Source: Strigops habroptila (Eukaryota > Chordata > Aves > Psittaciformes > Psittacidae). Taken from it: 64,000 nucleotides of DNA. The DNA lies in assembly GCF_004027225.2 (NCBI RefSeq), contig NC_044282.2, positions 47,832,576 to 47,896,575 on the forward strand. The letters are read 5' to 3'. Under the pieces are notes generated by a model. That model saw nothing but the letters and a program-made list of their open reading frames with translations. It was not told the origin of the DNA and did not search any database. Shown piece after piece: positions 14,301-24,900 of the stretch (within the stretch, counting starts at the first letter, position 1; every line of letters begins with the position of its first letter). A program made the translations under genes and the position numbers.

Positions 14301-16443
14301 TAGGGTCAGTGATCTGCAATATTTATGGCACAGATGAGCATTTACAATTGTCCTGTGTGTTTTCTGTGTTGCTTATGGTGATGCAGTAGTTGAAGGAAGC
14401 TGGGGTTGGTAGGGAATATGCAATATGAAACTGTCTTACTTCATTCTTGCTCAGGATTGTTGCCTGTGAGGTAGTGACGATGGGGATGACGTGATAAGGT
14501 ACCAAAAGACATCTTACCGTTCTGCATCTGTACAACATAAAGTCTTGCTGCCTCCTGGTCTCCTGGTATGTGGCTGAGGCCCCAAAGTGCTGGGGTGCTT
14601 TCAGCCAGGTGATTCTCAACCCTTGCAATGGTAGGGAAAAGTGGGGAAGTTGGCTATGCAGTCAGGAGTCTCTAGCTGCTCACTTCTGGCTTAAATAGTC
14701 CTTGGCACTTTGACATTTTGGGGATGGAAGTGTCAGTATTTTTTTTCACACCTTATCAGGGACCTTGGCAGATTCACCATCCCTTTTACCTGCTCAGCAG
14801 CTTGGGAGCCAGACCTCCAGGGAGCACCAGTGTTTTAACTGGAAATCCTGGTCATCTGCTCAGGCCATCTGAGGGCATCATGGAGGAGGAGGTCAGATTT
14901 TCTGCCTGCCTCTCTGTACAGCATCTTCTCCTCACTCACTGGGTTCAGTGGTTTAGCTCTTGGGCATGCAGTGTCTCACCATCACCATGAGCGCTGCAGT
15001 GGGAGAGAGGAGGGATGCTATATATATGTCAGTGGTGTCATTAAACTTCTCAAGCTCTTCTTGGTGATGAGTGAGTTTTCTGAAATGTTTGGGGGAAAAG
15101 CGCATAGGAGCTGGAGTTTGGAGGGATCAAATGCAGCAGAGCTGCAGCGGCAGGGTAACAAGAAGATGTGCTTGGTCTTTGTGGGAAGGAGGATTTACCT
15201 GCCCCACTGGTGATGTCAGTTCATGGATTTAGGGTCTGGCTGGGGACATAGGAAGGACTCGCCTATTAGAAGCATCCAGCCTAGGGTAATCCAGTGGTGG
15301 AGTGAGGACTTCCTCTGTGAGTGTGTGTTCACAGTCTGGTTTTAGGCTTTGGCATTTGGCGAGCACACTAATGCTATGTCAAGGAATCGCCACAAATTTA
15401 ATTTTGTAATAACACAGCATTAGTGGAGCACAGACAGCAAAGACCAGTGGGAACATTTTCCTTCCTGCAGCTGGCCTGGGCTGGGGTCCCCCCACTACCG
15501 CCAGCCCCCAGGATGCTGCTGTGAAGTGCAATCAAATGTGTTAATAAGGCCTATGAGCTTTCTGCACACTTACTGCATTACATCGAGCAAGTTGATTATA
15601 GGGACTGTTTATTTTATGGATTTTTTATATTCTTATTGGGAGCCATTTGTCAGTCTGCGCGGAAATCTGATTAGCTAAGAATTGCTAGCTCTCTGGTATA
15701 TGTTGACCTATAAAGTGAAGGATGCAGCAATAAACACAGTTCATTAGGCTGCTGGAGAAGTGTGTAGGCTTCTTCAGAGGTTGGAAAGGAGAGGTTTGAC
15801 ACGTAAATGCCTTCCCTTGGGACCTTGCTCGTGTTTGTTGTGGAGGTTCTGTGCACTTGGGGGGGACTGGCAGCCCCTTTCAGCCCACTGGTGCTGCTTT
15901 CCACAGTCTCTTTCAGGGTATGGGGATACAAGCATAAGGCTTCCCCTCTGGCCAGCAAACGCACCTCCCCATCACTCTGTGTAAAATAACTTTCAGTTCT
16001 TATGCAAGCGGATACTTAATCTTGGCATCACGCACCTTGATATGTTACCGGAGAGTGTTGACTGGGCTTTGTACATGGTCAGATAAGGCACAGACAAGGT
16101 GACTAATAATACCAGCAGCCTTGCAGCGATATTTTGGGTAAAAGTCTCCAGTGTAGCAGAAGCCTAAGGCTCTTCTCACCAAGAGCCTCTTCTTTTTCTT
16201 AATCGCAACAAAAGATTTAATTTTTTGTTAGCAGCGTAGGGAGAACTTTTGACAATAAGGCAAGCAGAGGCTATGGAAAGCTTTGCCCTTTGTGGTGATG
16301 TGTTCAGGGTGCTGCTACCAGCATCACACAGTGGAGTGGTTTGGGCAGGGGAGTGGTGCTGCTCACGTCCCCATCTCTAAAAGAGGCCTGTGCCTCTGAA
16401 ACTAAAGTTTGGGGTGGCTCTTGAGGTTCCATACATTGTTTAA

Positions 16444-16655
16444 CTAAAACACTCGAAGATACAAGGAAGAAGTTCTTTACTGTGGGGGTGGTGAGGCACT
16501 GGCACAGGCTGCCCAGAGAAGTGGCAGATGCTGCATCCCTGGCAGTGTTCAAGGCCAGGCTGGACAGAGCCTTGGACGACATGGTCTAGAGTGAGGCATC
16601 CCTGCCCATGGCAGGGGGGTTGGAGCTAGATGATTTAAAGGTCCTTTCCAACCTG
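16444..16655 (+). mobile_element. CR1 3'-end fragment
   Basis: It contains the hallmark CR1 3' sequence on the plus strand: GGAAGAAGTTCTTTACTGTG, GTGAGGCACTGGCACAGG, TGCCCAGAGAAGTGGC, GTTCAAGGCCAGGCTGGACA, and the GGAGCTAGATGAT...GGTCCTTTCCAACC terminus. It is strongly 5'-truncated, as is typical of CR1. Confidence 0.93.
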
Positions 16656-17165
16656 AGGAGCTGCAGAAGAGAAGCAACAGCCAAGTCCTGGTTAGCAGGG
16701 ATTCAGAACTGTGTTTGAACTCATGGGAAGGGACAAATAATCCCACGCGAGCTCTCTTTCTCTGAAATGTCTGCAGCAAAGCTTTGGAGGTGTGAGCTGC
16801 CGGTGCTCCTGGATGTCCTGAGCCTGGATGGTTTTTGGGAAAGAGGGAAAAGAGGCAAGCTGAGAGCAGAGCCACCCACCTGCTTTTACAACATAGTGGT
16901 GCTAAGGGAGCATTCCCGCTTTGAGCTCTCTTCAGTCTTTTTCCTGCTTCATGGAGAGACTTAATTCAGTGTTTGAGAGACTAATTTTGCCCATGTAGGT
17001 ATGGGGATGCTGAGGGGGCTAATGGAAATGTATGTGGTGATTTGGTGATGTCTGCTCTCCACCATTGCCTGGGAATTTCTGAGTGTTGGAAGGTTGTAAA
17101 AGGTAAAACCCAGCGCTGGGCGGAGTGAGGGTGAGCATGTGGTTTGTGCATGTGTTTTTGCTTCG

Positions 17166-17322
17166 TATTTAAGAGAAAAAAAGCATCTAAAAATAAACGC
17201 CAGCTCGCCTCCGCTTCCTGGCTTGCGCGGGGCTGCGGTGGAGCAGCTGGAGCGATGGGGTGGCCGGCCTGGCCTGGCCTGCGGGACCTCCCCCCTGAGC
17301 CTGGGGCAGCCAGAGGGACGAG
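17166..17322 (+). promoter_or_regulatory. Candidate internal promoter and noncoding first exon (speculative)
   Basis: TATTTAAG, a TATA-like box, lies at 17166-17173. About 30 nt later begins a GC- and CpG-rich block (about 17196-17322, roughly ten CpGs), unlike the CpG-poor DNA around it. The block ends at ACGAG followed by GTGAGG, a good splice donor with GT at 17323-17324. The order TATA, GC-rich leader, donor on the plus strand is what an alternative noncoding first exon of HPCAL1 would look like. No transcript evidence is available, and GC-rich chance sequence could also give this pattern. Confidence 0.3.
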
Positions 17323-18194
17323 GTGAGGAGCAGCTGGTGGGGAGCGGGGATGGTGGCAGGATCAGCCTTTCTCGGGGTGTGGGGGGGCATGCTGCCATCA
17401 GTTGGTATGTAGGCACCTTTGGGTGCCAGTCATGCATGGGGTCCCTCGGCACCCGTAAATAGATGTCATGGTGTTATTGTGTAGGTCCTCTATCAGGCCC
17501 AAGCATGTGTTTCGGCGATGAGGGAGGTGGTTGCTTTAAACCCTGAATCCCTGAGAGTGGTTTAGAGGTCTGGCTGCTGCTCCAGGTGAAACGGGTGAGC
17601 AAGAAGAGCAGCGGTGAAGCCGTCAGAAACGTATAAGGTATCCTCTCATGCCGATGCAGCAGCATGGTGTTACAGTGGCGTAACTTGGCTTGAGAGCCAT
17701 CAAGATGCTGAGCAATGGCAGCTGTACTGGCTCGTGGAGGGCTTTGCTCTCCAGGTGGGGAGGAGAAGTGCAGTGCTGGGGTGGTAGCTGAGTTGGTGCC
17801 AGGATTGCTGCAGATGGGAAGTGAGAAACCACAGGGCAGTCATGCTCATCGAGAGCTGTCTTGGGAGCTTATTTTTTCATTAAGGATGTTGGATGCTAGG
17901 ACATTTCCTACTGTGTTGCTTTTTCCTGGTTTTGGTTTGGGTTTTTGTTTGTTTGTTTTTAAGAAAGCCTAATGATATTGTACAGGGGATGCATAGGTGA
18001 TTAAAATGTTTGTAATACTAAAATGTTTATGAATAAGCTGAGAAAGGCATTAGGAGGTTGTGTCATTTTCTCTGCTCTTTACAGGCAGGATTGAAACTCC
18101 CCTAACTTATGGTCAGTAAGTGTTGCAGAGCCTGGTTCTGGCCTGAGCTGCCAGCAGGGACTTTTACTTTCTTCTCTGTATGAGCTAAATTCAT

Positions 18195-18265
18195 TTTACC
18201 CCATGAACCTCTATGAACCTTATTTTTACCTCCATGGACTTAGTTTTTACCTCCGTGAACCTACC
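18195..18265. repeat. Degenerate short tandem repeat (about 22-24 bp period)
   Basis: Roughly three imperfect units share the pattern TTTTTACCTCC(A/G)TG(A/G)AC. The first unit lacks part of the T run and has a local duplicate of ATGAACCT. Confidence 0.65.
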
Positions 18266-18397
18266 TCACTATTCTTAAATCCACAATTTGATGGTGTGGA
18301 AAGATTTCTCTGGAAGTCCTCCTAGGTTTTATCAGTGATTTCTTGTCATTAGTCCTACCAACTTGTGTACCAACTTGAGATGGCTCTCAAGCCAATT

Positions 18398-18428
18398 TAC
18401 AATGTAAATATACAATATTTACATTGTA
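18398..18428. repeat. Perfect 13-bp inverted repeat with 5-bp loop
   Basis: The left arm TACAATGTAAATA (18398-18410) and right arm TATTTACATTGTA (18416-18428) are exact reverse complements around TACAA. It is a potential cruciform or hairpin in HPCAL1 intron 1, of unknown role. Confidence 0.9.
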
Positions 18429-20744
18429 TATTTATACTTCATGGCTTGTTAGCTAATGAAGTAGCCTGATGGGGGAATCGGTGGCTTCAGCCCTTCAAGA
18501 GCTCAGTTTTCTGACCTGTATTAAAGTATTTTTCCCCGAGCCTGGAGGAGATGGTGCTTGCAGGTTCAGCAGTGGTCACCAGGGAGTTATGGGTTTGCCA
18601 AGTGGTGGGTTGCCCACCTGGGGCAGCCGATGAGAAGCATCCTGCATTTTAAAAGCATTAGTAGACGATGGATATTATATCTGTATGTGAAAGGTACTTT
18701 AAAAAGGGTGTGGAGGGGTTGCGGATTGACCATCTGACTGGCAAAGCATCTAGGATAGCAGAGATGCCAGGGGGAGCTTTTTGCCATACTTGGGGCTTTA
18801 CTGAGGAGGGATAAAGTTGGCAGATGCCATTTAGTTTCCGAAAGACTGTAGGCAGTTACGCACAAGTAATTGTGAAGGGAGTAATTGTGGGTGGCAGGAA
18901 AAATGTGGCTGGTGTGATGAAGCAGAGCTCTGATGAGAGTCACAGTCTGGTTTTTTTCCACCTTTTTTTTCCCTAAAGAAGGTCCAAGCCCTGGTGGCTC
19001 TGTCTCTGCTGCGTGGCCCTGTGGGGATGCTCTGGGCTGCGACTCCTGGGTACCAAAGCACCCAGGGAAGAGGGGAAGAAATGCTCCTGCACTGACTTGA
19101 GCGGTGGCACGAGGGCTGCCATCGCCTCGTCCTTGCTGGTGTCGCAGCCCAGGGATGGCTAGCTGCTTTTTATTAACTGTGTTATTCACCTGCTTGGTTT
19201 TCTTCTGTGGGGGAAGAACTGGCTGTAGTGCAGGGATGCTCTTCGGTGTATCTGGCAGTTTCAACTTGCCGTGAATTTTGTGACTAATTGCTGCAGCAAT
19301 TAAATTCAGTGTCTGAAAGCAGCACCACAGTCATGCGTGATGGGAGGGGACAAAAGTAATTTTTCTATTTAGCTCCTCTGAAGACTTCTTTTGATCTGGC
19401 CAGTTTGGCCAGTTTTGTTGTTGGTTGGTTTGGGGTTTTGATATTTTGAAGTGTGTATGTGTGTTTTTTTGTTATTAAAGACAAAATAATAGCTCCTTGC
19501 CTCTTTAATGTAATATAATTAGGTGGAGGAGCAAGCTATTAAATGGTTCTGGCTAAAGCCGTGAAAAAGAATAATTTTAACTGCTGTTACAACAATTTTC
19601 CCTTTTCTGCTTTTATGATGATGAATGCCCATTTATATTTTAGCATCTGTTCCTATAAGAATGTGGAAGGAAATGAGCTGGCTCAGCAGAAACTAAAACC
19701 CAAACTAATCTCACGCTGTAGTAAATGCTCAATAGCCTCATTGTCTGTGGGCACTTCAGCGGCAAACTCAGAAAAAAACCACCCCAACAAACCAAGCAGC
19801 GTTAAACCCCGGAATAGATGGCAGAGAAAGCGTCAAAGCCCTTTTGTTGTTTTCCCCAGCATCCTGCAGGCTTCACGCGCGTGCCTGGCAAGCACAGAGC
19901 GCCTCAGCAAACCGCTGGGAGCTTCGCCCCACTGCTCGGGGTGCCAGGCGTGGGGTCCCGCAGCCGGTGGTGCCGGAGTCTGGCTTCACCATCACCAGGG
20001 CGGCCGGTTCCTGCCAAAGCTCTTTATGAGCTTTCCGAGGCTGGCTGCTGTGCAGCCCACAGAGTCCTTCCGTCCTTTCACCCTGCACTTCCCCACTTGC
20101 ATAACTGACTTAGGCATTACCTTCCCTGCTCTCCTTGCTGTGTCTTTGGAGCTCCTGCATCACTTGGCCTCTTTGTTTCGATAAATAACTCACCAGCCAA
20201 GTCACTGCTTAGGTGAGGCTGGGAGTGTTTCAAAGCAGAGACACTGAGTTTACATTCTTGCCTATTTAATTTTGCAGATCTGTTTCATACCGAAGCGCAC
20301 TGGGATTATTTACTGAAAGTATATGGAGAATAATATTTCTCATTTAAAAAAATCCCAGTAGCCTGTGGGCTCATTATGCTTTCTCTGGTCAGAAACGGAA
20401 AGTGAAATGGATGTTTTTTTCTGTAATTAACAGACGGAGAGAAGTGTAGAGATTAGTAGAGCATAAAGAGAAGGAAGTAAAGCAGCTCTCAAGTGTTTTA
20501 ATGATCTGAGTATCTAATTTGTTTAGTATGAGTTGTCACCGAGCCTTCAGTGTGGCACTTAGGGTTTTAGTTTGTTAAATACAAATAAATAAAGCATGGA
20601 AATGAAGTTTCTAGAAAGAGTGGTCCAGCTTAGCTGTGCATGTGTTCTTTAGTCCCACATGTGGGGTTGCTTGGTCTGTGCTGGTATTCCCTAGCTGAGC
20701 TTTTTCTTGTGAGGTGGTGTTGTGTATTTTAACTTATTAATGCC

Positions 20745-21333
20745 ATAGTGGGATTGCGTGCTCCCTCAGCCACTTTGCAGATGGCACTGAGCTGGGTGGT
20801 GCAGTTGATACATTTGAAGGAAGAAGGGATCTCCTACACAGGGAGCTTGACAGGCTGGAGGAATGGGTCTGTGTGAACCTCATGAGGTTCAACATGGCCA
20901 AGTGCAAAGTTCTGCACCTGGGGCCTCCAGTATCAATACAGGCTGGGGAACGAAGGGACTGAGAAGGACCTGGGGGTATGGGTGGACAGAATATTGACAT
21001 GAAGCAGCAACACTGGGGCCTACAAGGATGCTGGGGAGGGACTCTTCATCAGGAACTGTAGCGATAGGACAAGGGGTAATGGGTTCAAACTAAAACAGGG
21101 GAAGTTCAGGTTAGATATAAGGAAGAAGTTCTTTACTGTGGGGGTGGTGAGGCACTGAAAGAGGCTGCCCAGAGAAGTGGTAAAATCCCTGGCAGCGTTC
21201 AAGGCGGGGTTGGATGGAGTCTTGGGTGAGATGGTTTAGTATGTTGTGTCCCTGCCCATGGCGGGGGGGTTGGAACTAGATGATCTTCAGGTCCTTTCCA
21301 ACCCTAACTATTCTAGAATTCTAGGATTCTATG
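20745..21333 (+). mobile_element. CR1 LINE, 5'-truncated copy (RT C-terminal part to 3' end)
   Basis: The plus-strand sequence follows CR1 from the late RT region (CACTTTGCAGATGGCACTGA, AGCTGGGTGGTGCAGTTGA, CTCATGAGGTTCAACA) to the 3' end (TTCTTTACTGTGGGGGTGG, GATGATCTTCAGGTCCTTTC). It closes with ATTCTAGGATTCTATG, the 3'-terminal short repeat. There are internal deletions relative to a full element around 20998-21030. The reading frame is broken. A second CR1 follows almost at once. Confidence 0.93.
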
Positions 21334-21337
21334 AACA

Positions 21338-21968
21338 TGCACTCTCAGCCTGGAAACACAATTATGTCATGGGCTGCACAAGAAGAAGTGTGACCTGCAG
21401 GTCCAGGGAGGTGATTCTCCCCCTCTACTCCTCTATTGTGAAACCCTGCCTGCACTACTGCATTCAGCTCTGGGGCTTCCAGCACAGGAAAGACTTGGAC
21501 CTGTTGGAGCGATTCCAGAGGAGGACATGAAGATGCTCCAAGGGCTGGAGCACCTCTCCTATGGAGACAGGCTGAGACAGAGTTGGGCTTTTTCAGCCTG
21601 AAGAAGAGAAGGCTCCAGGGAGACCTTAGAGCAGCCTTCCAGCATCTAAAGGGGGCCTACAAGAAAGCTGGAGAGGGGCTTTTTACAACGGCATGTTGTG
21701 ACAGGACAAGGGGGATGGCTTTAAGCTGAAAGAGGGAAGATTTAGATTAGGCATTAGGAAGAAATTCTTTACTGTGAGGATGGTGAGGCACTGGCACAGG
21801 TTGCCCAGAGAAGCTGTGGCTGCCCCATCCCTGGCAGTGTTCAAGGCCAGGTTGGACAGGACTTTGAGCAACCTGGTCTAGTGGAAGGTGTCCTTTCCCA
21901 CGGCACGGGGTTGGAACTAGATGGTCTATAAGGTCTCTTCCAACCCAAACCATTTTGTGATTATTCCT
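21338..21968 (+). mobile_element. CR1 LINE, 5'-truncated copy directly downstream of another CR1
   Basis: It starts in the RT C-terminal region (GTCATGGGCTGCACAAGAAG, GGGAGGTGATTCTCCCCCTC, TACTGCATTCAGCTCTGGGG), continues through the 'GAAGAGAAGGCTCCAGGGAG' and 'TTCTTTACTGTGAGGATGG' blocks, and ends with CCAACCCAAACCATTTTGTG. Only about four bases separate it from the 3' end of the preceding copy, so the two lie head to tail. Confidence 0.93.
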
Positions 21969-24900
21969 GTGAGATCTGGTGCCAAAATCTGCATTTGTTT
22001 ACTGGCAAAGGCTGATATTTCTATTCTGTTTGAATAACTGTTGGCACTGCTGCTTGATGAAGGTAAGCAAAATTCCTTTGTCTGAGTGGAAAAAGTGTTC
22101 TTCAAGTTTAAGACATGAGGCATCTAATACTTTCAGTCAGGGTGAGTTTAATGGTATTTTATGGGCTGGGAGGCAACGGTAGGAAAGAGGTCTGTAACGT
22201 TTTGAAGGAAAGGAAGCAGATATTGTTTTTTTAAGGCTTGCCAAGTGTTGCCATTTGTCAGGCAGCTCCTCTTTACCCCCAGCCCCTGTCCTTAGACCTG
22301 CCCAGGACTGATTTGAGGGGACCCTCCACCTTGTCGATGTAGGGGGACTTTTGCTGCTACAAGATGTGTTTCTCCAGCCGGCTGCTTGGTGAAGCAGGGA
22401 ATTCCCATCAGCTGCCTCTCTACTTAGATTATCCACTTTTTGGCACACAGGCTCTTTTTAGCCCTGTGTACGGTGCCTGGCATAGCAGAGGCCAAATCTC
22501 AGCTGCCACTTTTCTGCATTGCAGCAGGAGCGCTTCAGCTTGCTGCATTTGGGCTGGGGCAGCCACTGGCAGATGCGATCCCCTCTCAGAGCTGGAGTGG
22601 TGGCTTTGCCACTAGTCAACTTTAACGTGTACCAGCCTAAGATGTACTCTTAGCAAAGTAGCTCCCACTGGTTGTATGAACACATGAAACCAGGCTGCTC
22701 CTGTTAAACGTAGCACAGGCTGGAGCGTGTGCGTGACGTGGTTTTCTCTGGAAAAGCTGCAGGCACCACTATTTCCATGCCTGCAACAGCAGTGTCAAGA
22801 AATTGGGTGTGTTTCAGTGGGGTTATTTGTAGGTAAAGAGTGGTGCTGTTTTGTTGAGGAGCTCCCTAAGCTCTGCCTGTGGTGCTTCTGGCAGCACCAT
22901 GGCTTGGTGGCACAGACGGGAGAAATGTGCGGCCGCAGCTCCCCTCCCTGCTGGAAATAGCAGTTTCAGTCAAGAAACAGTCACTTTCTGTAGGAAAAGT
23001 CAATCTGGGGGATGAAGCAGATTTTATTCAGTGGCATGCTGAGACATGTAGAGGTTTGAGGCTTTTTCACAACTGACATGTTGGCAGCAGTGGGCTGTCA
23101 GAGCAAGTGCTTGGCTGAGCAGGCTTGTGCCTGGCCAAAGCTACCTGCATGCCTTAGCATACAGCCAAACAGCCTTATGGCATAACCCGAAGTTTTGGCA
23201 AACTTGTGGTATTTTTGCATGGTTTTTCCCCATCCATTTGCTTGCACAATGACCCAATCCAGGCGCCTTCCTGGTTTGCAGAGGGTCATGCTGCGTTGCT
23301 CCAGTGAGAGCACTGCTTGGAGCTAGGGGAGGAGCTGTGCCAGATGACCATGGTCCCACCCATGGTCTGGTAAAGCAGCAAAGGGCACGCTTCTTTTGAT
23401 GTAAAAAAAATAGTGCTCTTCTCAGTGGCAAATCTCTCCTTGATTATAAGCGCCATGTGTCTGTAAGCGTGTGTGAACACGTGTTTGCTGAACTGCTTCC
23501 CCTGCTCCTATGATGGATCCTGAGACTTCTCACACTCCAAGGGGGCTGCAACCTGCTCGTAGCACTCAGGTATTTTCAATCCCTTTTTGACTGCTCTAGT
23601 TAAGGTGCGTGTTCTTATTTTATTTTCAGAACAAACTGCCTAATGTACTTTCTGTTTGTTACAGGTGTTCCTCTGATGTGTGAGGTTTGAATCTACCCTT
23701 TTAGGAGGAAAAAGACGTTAATTTTAGATAAAATAGAAATATAAGTGTGTGAGAAGCTGCACTTGCTGAAAATGTTTTCTAATGCGCAGATCCTGTTGAA
23801 TAGCAAATAGAGAGTGATTGTGGTCTCTCCTAGTTAAGGCTGTGGTTAGATTTGTTTGGTTGGTTGGTTTTGTACAAGACTGCTGTTTTGTTTATGAAAC
23901 AAATACACCATTATTCCCTGTTCTTGCACTGGATGAGCAGTAGAAGTGATCCTTCTCCATCGCCTCTCACAGCTGGAGAAGAAACTGGAAGGTCATTGTG
24001 TGACTTGCACCACTAGGTTTTACATGTGGAAATGTTCCAGAAATGCGTCAGATCACTTACTTCTTAACGTTGTTTTTCCACTGAGCTTTTACATCGCTTT
24101 CATTAGGCCTTTTCAGTGGACGGGTTTTGAAGTTCCTCATTTGGGAAGGCGCAGATCACAGAAGTCTAATACCACAACACTGCCATTTGTGATTAATGTG
24201 GAGGAAGAGCAGAACATGGTTCTGAGAGAGCTGGGTAACCCTGGGGATGGCAGTCACAGAAAAGGCATGAAATGCAGGGGCAGTACATCTCTGAAGGGGG
24301 TAGAAGCTGCTCATCTGGAAATGTGGAGAAGAGCCCAGGCAGAGCTAAACACAGATTGACCTAAGGCACTAAGGTGAAAAGACAAATCCCCTTCCTGGAT
24401 GAGTTCCCAGTGCAGATAAGGAAACTTGGTGTTGAGTGAGACCTTGTCCAGGATGGTGCATGCAGCCCCAGTGGTCAGGAGTCAGGAGGCTGTCACTACG
24501 CTAAGAGCAGAGGAGGATTTCTGTGGCATGGGGAAAGGAAAATGTCTGTCTCAGAGGGGGCAAGAAGAGCCCGGTCAGTTAGGCCAGGAAAGCCAAGGCT
24601 GATGTGGGAATGATGGCTCTCTGTCCATGTGTGTAGCAGGGGGGAAGATCTAGAGAAGATGGTGTTAGGAGTAGAGCAAATGGGGTCACCAGCACTGATA
24701 CAGTTGGGCTGGAAGTTAGAAAATGATCTTGAGCTGGTAGAGCAATGAGGCCTGTGACTGGAATGGTAGGAGCAAAGCCTGGCTGGCTTTTGGGATGAAG
24801 CTCAGGAAGAAAGTCAGTGAGTGATGCTACATCTGCCATATCAGAGCCCAAACATGGTACTTCCAAGAGGAGCATCTCATCTTCAGGAATATTGAAAATA

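Larger units (their letters stand above)
3573..16443. other. Intronic stretch with simple repeats only
   Basis: Nearly 13 kb without a recognised interspersed repeat. It holds the G/T-rich block at 8466-8556 and T-runs near 11316, 11611, 12420 and 13431. A CNE-like AT-rich segment lies at about 15380-15690. No gene was recognised. Confidence 0.6.
16656..20744. other. Intronic stretch with CpG-rich patches and small repeats
   Basis: It holds the candidate TATA/GC-rich exon (17166-17322), the degenerate tandem repeat at 18195-18265, the 13-bp inverted repeat at 18398-18428, a T/G-rich run at about 17930-17961 and a second CpG-dense patch at about 19875-20015. The 225-codon minus-strand ORF at 18587-19264 has no recognisable domain. 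Confidence 0.6.

Noticed and set aside
16961..17452. 163-codon minus-strand ORF over the GC-rich block
   Set aside because: Proline- and serine-rich translation of GC-rich DNA without a domain. The plus-strand splice-donor reading is a better explanation for that block.
18587..19264. 225-codon ORF on the minus strand, the longest in the window
   Set aside because: Low-complexity composition, no domain, no splice context and no upstream promoter signal. It fits chance in GC-balanced intronic DNA.
19543..20184. 213-codon ORF on the plus strand
   Set aside because: No recognisable domain, mixed composition, and it crosses the CpG-rich patch, which lowers stop-codon frequency by chance.
21246..21953. 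ORFs over the 21-22 kb region
   Set aside because: They are frames through two CR1 copies, with RT-like fragments broken by stops.
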